Origin: Candidatus Viridilinea mediisalina
Lineage (GTDB): Bacteria; Chloroflexota; Chloroflexia; Chloroflexales; Chloroflexaceae
Reading direction: 5' to 3'
Length of the DNA stretch: 64,000 nucleotides
Assembly: GCF_002532535.1 (NCBI RefSeq)
Contig: NZ_NQWI01000006.1
Span: forward strand, 31,328 to 95,327
Positions within the stretch are counted from its first letter, which is position 1. Each line of letters begins with the position of its first letter. The notes beneath the pieces were generated by a model. That model saw nothing but the letters and a program-made list of their open reading frames with translations. It ran no database searches and was not told the DNA's origin. The position numbers and the translations under genes are program-made. This document shows positions 1 to 7,194 of the stretch, piece after piece.

Positions 1-492
1 GCCAAACTTGCCCTCGAGCAGAGGCCGCCAGATGGTGGCATAGACCTTTGGCCCGGCGTAGCGCGAGGTCCAGGCTGCTGCGGTGCGCTGTTCGAGTCGA
101 CGCCAGTTGCGCGTCACATATTTGAGGTAGAAGGCCACGGCCCCAAAACGCACCCGATCCACAAAGGGCAGTGCAGGGAAGCGCAAGACCTGGAGCGGGC
201 CATTGAGATCATAGCCGCGTCCTTGCCACCACTGGGCGGTCATTTGGCTGCGGAAAAAGAGTTGATCGGCGCAGCCAATGCGCTTGGCCAGTTCAATGAT
301 CGCCGTGTCGGTCGCAAAGATATGGTGGTAGAAACGTTCAAGCGGCCATGCCCAGCCTTCATCGCGGAAACCTGAAGCCAAGCCCCCCACCAGCGGCGCC
401 GCCTCAAAGACCGTCACCTCACGTCCGGCTTGGGCCAATTCATAGGCAGCGGTCATACCCGCAATCCCGGCCCCAACAATTGCAACCTTCAT
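1..492 (-). CDS. FAD/NAD(P)-binding amine-oxidase-fold oxidoreductase, C-terminus cut by window edge
   Basis: I translated the minus strand from the ATG at 492; it is open for 164 codons to the window edge, so only the N-terminal part is visible. It opens with a dinucleotide-binding fingerprint (VAIVGAGIAGMTAAYELA, residues 3-20), then VTVFEA and VGGLASG, typical of the FAD-dependent amine oxidase / protoporphyrinogen oxidase / UDP-galactopyranose mutase superfamily. No membrane segment is seen. The start overlaps the stop of the upstream flippase-like gene by 4 nt (ATGA), so the two are probably translationally coupled. Such oxidoreductases beside flippase-like proteins often act on polyprenyl or surface lipids; the substrate cannot be read here. 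Confidence 0.85.
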   Translation of the reverse strand, partial: MKVAIVGAGIAGMTAAYELAQAGREVTVFEAAPLVGGLASGFRDEGWAWPLERFYHHIFATDTAIIELAKRIGCADQLFFRSQMTAQWWQGRGYDLNGPLQVLRFPALPFVDRVRFGAVAFYLKYVTRNWRRLEQRTAAAWTSRYAGPKVYATIWRPLLEGKFG

Positions 493-1568
493 AGTACCAC
501 TCGCGGAGCAATATCGTCAGCGCCACCCTGGCGCGTCTGGAGTTCTACCGTTTCTGCCTCAACCGGGCGCTCTTTCAGCGTAGCGGCGCGCTCCATATCG
601 CTCCAGCCGATGCTTTGCCGCAGCATGAAGATAGCGCCCAAGAGCGTAATCGGCAGCCAGAGGGTCATATGGAGCACGATGGTGAAGCCGGTGGCGAGGG
701 CGTGGGCCACGCCAAACTGCATGAGAATAGCGATGCCAGGGGCATGGAAGGTACCCACATAGCCCGGTGTCGAAGGAATAGTCGTAAAGAGATTGATCAC
801 CGCCGTCATCAGCATGAGTACCGCAAAGGGCAAATTGAGCCCAAAAGCGTGCATCACAAACCAATAGGTCAGCGTCTCGATCAGCCAGATTGCGACAGAG
901 ACCACGCTAATCATGGCGAGTTCGCGGGGGCTACGGAGCGACTGCAACCCGACCACAAAGCGGTCGAAGAGGCCGTGGAGTTTGGGGCGCACACGGGCGG
1001 GCGACAAACGATCCACCAGCAGGCTATAGAACTGACTGAGACGTTGAGGGCGTGCTGCGAGTAGCATAAAGGCACTGAGGGCAACCAAAAAGATGCTACT
1101 GAGCACCAGCACAAACCACTGATAGGTGGGCGGCAACGGAGCAAAAGGCAGCGTAGCAAAGATAAAGAGCAGCATCACCAAACCATCAAAGAGCCGCTCT
1201 AGCACCACCGTAGCAAGCGAAGCGCTCATCGGCACCGCCTCATTGCGCCGCAGCACATAGCTACGCAACACCTCCCCGGCCCGCGCAGGGTAAACATTAT
1301 TCCCCATATAGCCAATCACAACCGTGGGAAAGAGCCGGGGCACCGCAATAGCCCGTAGGGGCAACAACATCGCCCGCCAGCGCCAAGTCCGCAGCCAAAC
1401 CCCAACGAAATAGACTGCTACCGCTGGTAGCAGCCACCAATAGTTAGCATCAACCACAACCTGCCAGAAGAGCTGCAGATCGAGCCCGCGCAGCGCGATA
1501 GTAAGGAAAACGATGCTAACCACCAGGCCGATCCAAAACTTCCAGCTACGCACCCATACCCTCCGCAA
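489..1568 (-). CDS. Flippase-like integral membrane protein (lysylphosphatidylglycerol synthase TM-region / UPF0104 family)
   Basis: A 359-residue polytopic protein with about 7-8 hydrophobic segments, starting at residues 12-28. The block LRTWRWRAML followed by GYMGNNVYPARAGEVLRSY (about residues 95-113) is characteristic of the LPG_synthase_TM / AglD-like family, whose members include lipid flippases and the membrane half of MprF. There is no soluble aminoacyl-transferase domain, so it is not a full MprF. The C-terminal 35 residues are hydrophilic. The stop overlaps the start of the FAD oxidoreductase downstream, suggesting one small operon for envelope lipid or glycolipid handling. The exact substrate is unknown. 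Confidence 0.85.
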   Translation of the reverse strand: MRRVWVRSWKFWIGLVVSIVFLTIALRGLDLQLFWQVVVDANYWWLLPAVAVYFVGVWLRTWRWRAMLLPLRAIAVPRLFPTVVIGYMGNNVYPARAGEVLRSYVLRRNEAVPMSASLATVVLERLFDGLVMLLFIFATLPFAPLPPTYQWFVLVLSSIFLVALSAFMLLAARPQRLSQFYSLLVDRLSPARVRPKLHGLFDRFVVGLQSLRSPRELAMISVVSVAIWLIETLTYWFVMHAFGLNLPFAVLMLMTAVINLFTTIPSTPGYVGTFHAPGIAILMQFGVAHALATGFTIVLHMTLWLPITLLGAIFMLRQSIGWSDMERAATLKERPVEAETVELQTRQGGADDIAPRVVL

Positions 1569-1789
1569 TAGAGTTGACAGAAACGATGATGAAAGAAATC
1601 AGGAAGTGGGAGAGAGAACATAGGCGCAGGGCGTCAAAATATGCTGGAAGCGCCTAAAGCGTACAGGTGGCATGAAGCCATTCCTCAGCCTCCCAATCAT
1701 ACCATAGGAATTAGACAGGATGGTGAGGGGTATGCGCTAACCATACCCATTGGGTTATCATCCTAAAACAGGAGGCGTTCCGTTGTGCA

Positions 1790-2140
1790 TCAAAGTTCCA
1801 GCAGGATGCGCAAATAGTCGGCAATGGGCTCTAGTCTTGCCGGGCTTACCTTGCCCCAACGCTTCACGAGACGCTCTTTGCTGATCGAACGCAAGGAATC
1901 ACATAGGGCAAAAGATGGTTCTCGTAGTCCACCCTCTGGCGGATCGATACGCACCCGAAAGGGGTAAGGATGCACCTTCGTAGTGAGCGGAACCACGAAG
2001 AGCAAGTTGGATGGGCCATGGTTGAATATGTTGGTTGAGTAAATCAGAACCGGACGCATACCGGCCTGCTCATGTCCACGGGTGGGATTGAGGTCGGCAA
2101 GCCAGATGTCGCCACGTGAAGGTAGCGTAAGATCCGTCAT
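1790..2140 (-). CDS. MazF/PemK-type mRNA interferase toxin
   Basis: A 116-residue protein with the PemK/MazF signature. RGDIWLADLNPTRGHEQAG (about 9-27) forms the first strand and conserved loop, followed by RPVLIYS, VVPLTT and the C-terminal SFALCDSLRSISKERL segment. Family members cleave single-stranded RNA at short sequence motifs to stop translation. The start lies 6 nt after the stop of the antitoxin gene, the usual antitoxin-toxin order, so co-transcription is very likely. Repression is expected by the antitoxin or the complex on the promoter at 2425-2452. Confidence 0.92.
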   Translation of the reverse strand: MTDLTLPSRGDIWLADLNPTRGHEQAGMRPVLIYSTNIFNHGPSNLLFVVPLTTKVHPYPFRVRIDPPEGGLREPSFALCDSLRSISKERLVKRWGKVSPARLEPIADYLRILLEL

Positions 2141-2146
2141 ACGCAG

Positions 2147-2395
2147 TTACTCTTTTGGCAATCCATCACCCACCGTAGTATCCCAGATAGCTCGTTCAGC
2201 TTGAAGCTCAGTCCATGCTGCGGTGTCTTCGTGCAACGCTGCATAGCTACTATTGGCCTCTTCCAAAATGCGCTGGCGGCGGTAGAGTTCAATGGCCTGC
2301 TCAACTACTTCGGCCATCGGTAGTCCCACAGCTTGGGCCAAATGCGTGAGATTGCGATGGGTTTGCATCGAGACACGAATAGTTGTGGTAGCCAT
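2147..2395 (-). CDS. Ribbon-helix-helix antitoxin of the MazF pair
   Basis: An 82-residue protein. I chose the ATG at 2395 because AAGGAGG stands 6 nt upstream and the predicted promoter lies just beyond; longer reading frames would run into the promoter. The N-terminus (TTTIRVSMQTHRNLTHLAQ, 3-21) reads as the DNA-binding strand and first helix of a MetJ/Arc/CopG-type fold, and the acidic C-terminal tail would wrap the toxin. It should neutralise the adjacent MazF-like toxin and autorepress the pair. The RHH assignment comes from sequence pattern and gene order. Confidence 0.85.
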   Translation of the reverse strand: MATTTIRVSMQTHRNLTHLAQAVGLPMAEVVEQAIELYRRQRILEEANSSYAALHEDTAAWTELQAERAIWDTTVGDGLPKE

Positions 2396-2424
2396 ACAAG
2401 CCTCCTTCGTAAAGCTTATGTCCC

Positions 2425-2452
2425 ATGGTATACACATCTGTAGACGTGTCAA
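2425..2452 (-). promoter_or_regulatory. Predicted sigma70 promoter of the toxin-antitoxin operon
   Basis: On the minus strand a perfect TTGACA (2447-2452) is separated by 16 nt from TACCAT (2425-2430), with transcription expected to start about 23 nt before the antitoxin ATG. The short leader leaves room for autorepression by the RHH antitoxin. Confidence 0.5.
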
Positions 2453-2609
2453 GCGACCACTTCCCACGTTTTGCTACAATTCCTAGTGACCTGTGCGAAT
2501 CTGGTTGCAGTTATGCGTTATCATAGAAGAAGCAAGCATAACCTCGCTCGTGCGGCGTGTGCATGCCGAGCAGAGGCACAAACCATATACGTAGGCGGAA
2601 GGCGCGGCT

Positions 2610-3449
2610 ATGAGCATCGTCGTTATTGATAATCAGGTGGTGCATTACGAGGTGCTTGGGCGTGGGCGACCTGTCGTCTTCTTGCACGGCTGGCTGGGGA
2701 GTTGGCGCTATTGGTTCCCTACTATGGAGGTTGTGGCGAAACATTTTCGCACCTACTCCTTCGATTTCTGGGGCTTTGGTGAATCGCGCCGCAAACAGAC
2801 CCAAGAGAGTATTCAAGCCTACTCCGACCAGATTACCCGCTTTCTCGATGAACTCGGGATCGAGCGCGTGATCCTTGTGGGCCACTCGATGGGCGGGATG
2901 GTCGCACTCAAGACCGCGTTGAGTTATCCTGAGCGCATTTGTGCAGTTGCCACCGTTGGTGCGCCCATTAACGGCGATTCGCTCTCGTGGCTGCTCAAGC
3001 TCACCGATCGGCCCTTTTTTGCTGATGCCTTCGCCCGTATGCCTTGGCTACGCCGTCAACTCTTCCGCTTCTTCCTAGGGGTTGCAAACGATCTTGCCGT
3101 GGGCGAGATGATTGATGATAGCGTGAAGTCAACCGCCAACACACTACGCTACGCCGTCAGTTCGATGTGGCGCACCGACCTGAGCCCAGAGCTGTTTCGA
3201 CTCAGTGTGCCAGCCCTGATTGTCCATGGCGGGCGCGATGATGTGGTAAACCCTAATCAGGCCGATCTCTTTACCCACAACCCCAAAGCCGAAGTGGTGA
3301 TGATGCCACGGAGCCGCCACTTCCCCTTCCTTGAGGAACCAGCCCTCTTCAATGATGTATTGCTGCGCTTCCTCAAGGCCAATAATCTGCCGGCTACAAA
3401 CAAGTTGCCTGAATTGGTAGCCCAGCGCCAGTCAACCCCTGCCAGATGA
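2610..3449 (+). CDS. Alpha/beta hydrolase
   Basis: A 279-residue alpha/beta-hydrolase fold protein of normal length. The oxyanion-hole strand VVFLHGWLGSW comes first, then the nucleophile elbow GHSMGG with Ser93, the acid in HGGRDD (Asp210/211) and the catalytic His237 in SRHFPFLE, so the triad is complete. No signal peptide is visible, so it is probably cytosolic. GGAAGG lies about 9 nt before the ATG. It stands alone between the divergent toxin-antitoxin operon and the small membrane peptide. The family includes esterases, haloalkane dehalogenase relatives and haloperoxidases; the substrate cannot be assigned. Confidence 0.9.
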   Translation: MSIVVIDNQVVHYEVLGRGRPVVFLHGWLGSWRYWFPTMEVVAKHFRTYSFDFWGFGESRRKQTQESIQAYSDQITRFLDELGIERVILVGHSMGGMVALKTALSYPERICAVATVGAPINGDSLSWLLKLTDRPFFADAFARMPWLRRQLFRFFLGVANDLAVGEMIDDSVKSTANTLRYAVSSMWRTDLSPELFRLSVPALIVHGGRDDVVNPNQADLFTHNPKAEVVMMPRSRHFPFLEEPALFNDVLLRFLKANNLPATNKLPELVAQRQSTPAR

Positions 3450-3590
3450 GCCAATGTCACCTCACACTAGACGGGCAGGGGCGGCAACGCCGCTAGAGTA
3501 CACGCGAAAACCATGTTCCCGTGCGCAACCTTACGGTCCAACATGGGGTACAATAGGGCAAACCGCGCTTGCACTTGGAAGGAAAACCCT

Positions 3591-3704
3591 ATGAAGCCTG
3601 AATGGAGTGGCGACCCCGAAGTTGCCCCAACCATCATGATGTTCACCTTGGGCGGTCTGATTTCGTTCCTGCTTTTGGTCTTTGTCTTTGCGTTCTATTG
3701 GTAG
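3591..3704 (+). CDS. 37-residue single-pass membrane peptide
   Basis: A short ORF starting at the ATG at 3591, with AAGGAA 9 nt upstream. The peptide has a polar N-terminus (MKPEWSGDPE) and one hydrophobic helix covering about residues 14-36, ending FAFYW. It looks like a genuine small membrane protein, perhaps a non-catalytic subunit of a larger complex, but no family is recognised. It is followed at once by the palindrome-rich tract at 3713-3960. Confidence 0.5.
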   Translation: MKPEWSGDPEVAPTIMMFTLGGLISFLLLVFVFAFYW

Positions 3705-3763
3705 GATGTAGGGCTACCGCCCTACATCCCGCTATTGGGGCTACGCCCCAACCCCCCTTTATC

Positions 3764-3800
3764 TGTGTCGTGTTGGCGGCTTCGCCGCCAACACGACACA
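3764..3800. repeat. Perfect hairpin, GGCGGC-core family, copy 1
   Basis: Two 17-nt arms (TGTGTCGTGTTGGCGGC and its exact complement) flank a 3-nt loop TTC. The inner GGCGGC/GCCGCC core is shared with the hairpins at 4798, 42859 and 45050, while the outer arms differ and stay complementary. Confidence 0.8.
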
Positions 3801-3960
3801 GAAAGAGTTTTTTCGGGTGAGGCGAAGCCGCCCCCGAACCCCCACCGGGAGGCCAACTCAAGCCGAAGGCTTCGCCGCCAATACGACACAAAAAGAGCTT
3901 TTTCGGGGAAGGCGAAGCCGCCCCCGAACCCCCACCGGGAGGCCAACTCAAGCCGAAGCG
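3795..3960. repeat. Tandem pair of a 90-bp palindrome-rich unit
   Basis: GACACAGAAAGAG at 3795 and GACACAAAAAGAG at 3885 begin two near-identical copies running through GGCGAAGCCGCCCCCGAACC to CAACTCAAGCCGAAG. No coding potential is supported; the ORFs through it are low-complexity Arg/Pro translations. Confidence 0.7.
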
Positions 3961-4000
3961 GGATTGTTCCCCTTCGGCTTGTGCCATGTTGGGACGCTGT

Positions 4001-4108
4001 AATCTGCAATCTACAATCTGCAATCTACAATCTGCAATCTGCAATCTACAATCTGCAATCTACAATCTGCAATCTACAATCTGCAATCTACAATCTGCAA
4101 TCTACAAT
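4001..4108. repeat. Heptamer tandem repeat (AATCTGC/AATCTAC)
   Basis: About 15 consecutive 7-bp units alternate between AATCTGC and AATCTAC. The same heptamer, in reverse complement, appears in the cas3-cas6 gap at 46145-46173. It resembles the heptanucleotide STRR repeats known from filamentous cyanobacteria. Confidence 0.9.
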
Positions 4109-4158
4109 GGTATTAGTTGACAAGTCCAATATGCTCAGGTACGCTTGCTAGTAAGCAG

Positions 4159-4257
4159 TTTTACCTTTTACCTTTTACCTTTTACCTTTTACCTTTTACC
4201 TTTTACCTTTTACCTTTTACCTTTTACCTTTTACCTTTTACCTTTTGCCTTTTACCT
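4159..4257. repeat. Heptamer tandem repeat (TTTTACC)n upstream of a marR gene
   Basis: Fourteen consecutive TTTTACC units, one reading TTTTGCC, end 18 bp before the ATG of the MarR gene. Being a 7-bp simple repeat at the promoter/leader position, its copy number could change by slippage and alter spacing or expression. Confidence 0.9.
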
Positions 4258-4275
4258 TCTCATGGAGCAGCGGCT

Positions 4276-4728
4276 ATGCCAGAGATCACCAGCCCCGACT
4301 CGCCGCAGATTGAAGCCTATCGGCTCTTTTTGAAGCTGCACAAGCGCTTTCAGGAGTTGAATCGGGAAGAGTTTCGCCCCTATGATCTCTCGACCCCTCA
4401 GTATGCCATTCTCTTCTATGCTTCGGCTGAGGGCGTACCGTTGAGTTCTATTTGCCAAGAGATGGTGGCCGACAATAGTAATCTGACGCGCCTCGTGGAT
4501 CGCTTGGAGGCGCGTGGGCTTGTGCGTCGCGCCCCCGACCCCCACGACCGCCGGGTGACGTTGGTGCAACTGACGGCCACGGGCCAAGCGTTGATTGATG
4601 AGTTGCGCCCGCGCCATCGCGCCTATGTGGAACAACGCATGAGCCACTTGAACGCCGAGCAATTAGCAGCGCTCCATGCAGCCATGCAGACGCTCTATGA
4701 GGCGCTGCATCAGGATGATGGGGCCTAA
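4276..4728 (+). CDS. MarR-family transcriptional regulator
   Basis: A 150-residue winged-helix protein. The centre holds LSSICQEMVADNSNLTRLVDRLEARGLV (about 58-85), the helix-turn-helix, followed by the wing RRAPDPHDRRVTLVQLT with the conserved D-x-R-D-R-R type motif. I start at the ATG at 4276 (GGAGC 10 nt upstream); longer frames would translate the TTTTACC tandem repeat and are not credible. The next gene, 185 bp downstream on the same strand, is an MFS exporter, the usual arrangement for a ligand-responsive efflux repressor. The ligand is unknown. Confidence 0.9.
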   Translation: MPEITSPDSPQIEAYRLFLKLHKRFQELNREEFRPYDLSTPQYAILFYASAEGVPLSSICQEMVADNSNLTRLVDRLEARGLVRRAPDPHDRRVTLVQLTATGQALIDELRPRHRAYVEQRMSHLNAEQLAALHAAMQTLYEALHQDDGA

Positions 4729-4797
4729 GCCCCAATACGTAGGTTAAGCCTTCCGGCGGGGGTTCGGGGGAGGCTTCGCCTTCCCCGAAGTTTTCTT

Positions 4798-4832
4798 CGT
4801 GCGTGTTGGCGGCGAAGCCGCCAACACGCACG
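4798..4832. repeat. Perfect hairpin, GGCGGC-core family, copy 2
   Basis: Arms CGTGCGTGTTGGCGGC and its complement (16 bp) around the loop GAA, preceded by a related GGGGGAGGC/GCCTTCCCC palindrome at 4766-4787. It lies between marR and the MFS gene. Confidence 0.75.
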
Positions 4833-4913
4833 AAAAAAGCGAGTTTGGGGCACAGCCCTAACACCCCATAGACATAGCCGCTTCACACCTTCCCACAGAT
4901 CAAAAAAATCCCT

Positions 4914-6161
4914 ATGGCCTCTACAAGTCCACCTGCTGCCACGCCCCGTCGTCAAGCGCCCGCAATGCTACGGGCACTACGCCATCGCAACTATCGCCTC
5001 TTCTTCATTGGTCAACTCATTTCGCTCACCGGCACGTGGATGCAACATGTGGCCCAGGGTTGGTTGGTGCTGCGTCTGACCGATTCACCGGCTATGCTCG
5101 GCCTCGTGGCTGCCGTGAGTTCGTTGCCTATCCTGCTCTTCGCCCTGCCCGCCGGTACTCTGGCCGATCGCATGTCGAAACAGCGACTGCTGCTGATTAC
5201 GCAGTTTGTAGCCATGCTGCTCGCCGCAACCCTCGCGGTCTTGACCCTCACGGGAGTGGTGCAGGTTTGGCATGTGCTGCTGTTGGCAACCCTGTTGGGG
5301 ATTGTGAATGCCTTTGATGGCCCGGCCCGCCAAGCCTTTACGGTCGAGATGGTTGGGCGCGAGGATCTGCTCAATGCGATTGCGCTCAACTCCTCGATCT
5401 TCAATGGGGCGCGTCTGGTTGGCCCGGCCATTGCCGGGATCGTGGTGGCCTTTGTGGGCGAAGGTAGCGCCTTTGCGCTCAATGCCGCCAGCTTCATCTT
5501 TGTGCTCGGTGGCATGCTGATGATGCGCCTGCCACCCTATACCCGCCCGCGTGGCGCTGGGCAACGCGGGCAGCTTCGGGCCGGGTTGAGCTATATTGCC
5601 GGTGAAGTGCGCGTGCGTACCCTGTTGCTCCTGGCCGGAACCATCAGCCTCTTCTGCTTTGTCCACATCCCTCTGCTGCCCATCTTTGCCCGTGATGTCT
5701 TTGGTCAAGGTGCGATGGGGCTCGGCATGCTCTCGGCATCCAGTGGCCTGGGTGCGCTCACTGCTGCGCTTATCCTCGCTCAACTGAACGAAGATGCCCC
5801 CCGAGGACGCCTGCTCAGCTTTGCGGTGCTGCTCTACCCTGTCTTTATGATCGCCTTCACCATCACCCGCAGCTTCCCCCTAGCACTGATGCTCATGGCC
5901 TGCGCCGGCTGGGCCGGTGTCACCACCCTGGCACTTACCAATACCATCATCCAATCGATCGTCCCCGATGAACTGCGCGGACGGGTCATGAGTGTCTTCA
6001 CCCTCTTGCTCATGGGCCTCAGCCCTATGGGTGGCATGCTGGCCGGCCTGATTGCCGAACTGGTCGGCAGCGCCCCCCTCGTGGTTGGCACAAGCGCGAT
6101 GATTGGCTGGCTGCTGATTGGGGTGAATCTGCTGCGGGCACCCTTTGTGCGTGAGTTGTGA
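4914..6161 (+). CDS. Major facilitator superfamily exporter (MFS_3, enterobactin-exporter-like)
   Basis: A 415-residue protein with about 12 hydrophobic helices. The N-terminal FFIGQLISLTGTWMQHVAQ and the loop-2 motif A variant AGTLADRMSKQRLL (about 78-91) fit the MFS_3 / EntS-like branch of small-molecule exporters. It lies directly downstream of a MarR gene and is probably regulated by it. The ATG at 4914 lacks a clear Shine-Dalgarno; a second ATG at 4965 (before LRALRHRNYRLFF) is an alternative start. The substrate is unknown. Confidence 0.88.
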   Translation: MASTSPPAATPRRQAPAMLRALRHRNYRLFFIGQLISLTGTWMQHVAQGWLVLRLTDSPAMLGLVAAVSSLPILLFALPAGTLADRMSKQRLLLITQFVAMLLAATLAVLTLTGVVQVWHVLLLATLLGIVNAFDGPARQAFTVEMVGREDLLNAIALNSSIFNGARLVGPAIAGIVVAFVGEGSAFALNAASFIFVLGGMLMMRLPPYTRPRGAGQRGQLRAGLSYIAGEVRVRTLLLLAGTISLFCFVHIPLLPIFARDVFGQGAMGLGMLSASSGLGALTAALILAQLNEDAPRGRLLSFAVLLYPVFMIAFTITRSFPLALMLMACAGWAGVTTLALTNTIIQSIVPDELRGRVMSVFTLLLMGLSPMGGMLAGLIAELVGSAPLVVGTSAMIGWLLIGVNLLRAPFVREL

Positions 6162-6185
6162 GTGAGGCAAGCAGGGTACGCAGAG

Positions 6186-6438
6186 TTGTTCACCACAGAG
6201 GCACAGAGAGCACAGAGGGGCGTAAATTTGGTTAGCGCGAAGAAGCCCTGGGCTCATAGGAGAGCGTCGCGTTGGCTGAGCCTGTCGAAGCCACCGCGAC
6301 GTTGGGCTTCGACAGGCTGGCTTCGACAGGCTGGCTTCGACAGGCTCAGCCACCGAGCCAACGTCGCGGCCCAGAACTTTTTCGCGCTAACCAAGTTTTC
6401 ACTCTGTGTTCTCTGTGCCTCTGTGCCTCTGTGGTGAA
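6186..6438. repeat. Large nested palindrome (MITE-like composite)
   Basis: A roughly 250-bp element built of nested inverted repeats. The outermost arms are CACCACAGAGGCACAGAG (near 6190) and its complement (near 6435), then GGTTAGCGCGAAGAA against TTTTTCGCGCTAACC. The centre holds GGCTGAGCCTGTCGAAGCC plus three copies of GGCTTCGACAGGCT. The central motif recurs at 42921-42947. There is no coding capacity, so it is probably a non-autonomous interspersed repeat. Confidence 0.75.
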
Positions 6439-6469
6439 GATTGCTCGGTGCTCTCTGTACCCTCTGGGT

Positions 6470-6498
6470 TTGCTCCTGACTCAAGCCTGTGATATACT
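6470..6498 (+). promoter_or_regulatory. Predicted promoter of the second marR gene, with a possible operator
   Basis: TTGCTC (6470-6475), a 17-nt spacer and TATACT (6493-6498) precede the ATG at 6546 by about 48 nt. A short palindrome TTGAATATCAA at 6507-6517, just after the expected start of transcription, is a candidate autoregulatory MarR site. Confidence 0.45.
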
Positions 6499-6545
6499 AA
6501 AGGTTATTGAATATCAACAGGGTCGAGAAATAAGTAAGTACCATA

Positions 6546-7049
6546 ATGACCCAAAGGCACCACGACGAAACGCTCCACAACGAGCGTACCGCTTTGGAGG
6601 AGATCGAGCGTTCGATTATGCAGATCAGTTGGTTGGCTCAGCGCCAATTTATGCAGCTGCTGGATGATGAACGTTTTCGCCTGACCCTCCCCCAATTTTA
6701 TACCCTCCTCCACCTGGAGCAGACAGGTACAGCGTGTAAGATGTCGGATCTGGCTGAGGCGACCCACCAGTCAGCGGCATCACTCACTGGTGTGGTTGAT
6801 CGGCTGCGCGATAAGCAGTTGATCGAACGTTTACGCGATGAACGTGATCGGCGTCAAGTGATGGTTGTGGTGACGACGCAAGGCCGTGAGTTGATTGGCG
6901 AAATCAAACAGGCGCGCCACGACCAGATGCAGATGGCGTTGGCCCATTTGGATGATCCTGAGATTGATGCGCTGATGATTCTGCTCGACCGTGTCTTGGC
7001 TGGTATGGTTCGGACCCTCGAACGTGCCGAAAGTGGACGTTTGGCCTAA
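6546..7049 (+). CDS. MarR-family transcriptional regulator
   Basis: A 167-residue MarR-type winged-helix protein. CKMSDLAEATHQSAASLTGVVDRLRDKQLIERLRDERDRRQVMV (about 59-102, quoted as motif blocks) covers the recognition helix and the wing, including the conserved D-E-R-D-R-R region. The long N-terminal helix (EEIERSIMQISWLAQRQF) would build the dimer interface. It is not adjacent to an obvious transporter; lon follows after a MITE-like element. The target and ligand are unknown. Confidence 0.9.
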   Translation: MTQRHHDETLHNERTALEEIERSIMQISWLAQRQFMQLLDDERFRLTLPQFYTLLHLEQTGTACKMSDLAEATHQSAASLTGVVDRLRDKQLIERLRDERDRRQVMVVVTTQGRELIGEIKQARHDQMQMALAHLDDPEIDALMILLDRVLAGMVRTLERAESGRLA

Positions 7050-7084
7050 AAGATTTGTACCCGATTGCAATGTGTGCTAAGAGT

Positions 7085-7176
7085 CTGTCTGAAACGTCTA
7101 TGAACTGGCGTTGGAGTGCCGGCTTCAGCCGGCTAAAGCCGGCACTCCAACGCGTGCCCATTAGCTTTTCAGACAG
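7085..7176. repeat. MITE-like double inverted repeat upstream of lon
   Basis: Outer arms CTGTCTGAAA (7085-7094) and TTTCAGACAG (7167-7176) enclose a perfect 18-bp inner stem, GCGTTGGAGTGCCGGCTT (7108-7125) against 7136-7153. The element ends only 18 bp before the lon ATG, so it may affect lon expression or its 5' leader. Confidence 0.75.
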
Positions 7177-7194
7177 CTTCTAAGGAAGATTCTC

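Noticed and set aside
4117..4275. N-terminal extension of the MarR protein with repeated FYLLPFT
   Set aside because: It is the translated TTTTACC tandem repeat; the ATG at 4276 has a ribosome-binding site and gives a normal-length MarR.
4798..4832. Rho-independent terminator after marR
   Set aside because: The hairpin is strong, but it is flanked by T before and A after on the + strand, extending the palindrome without giving a T-run; better described as an interspersed repeat.
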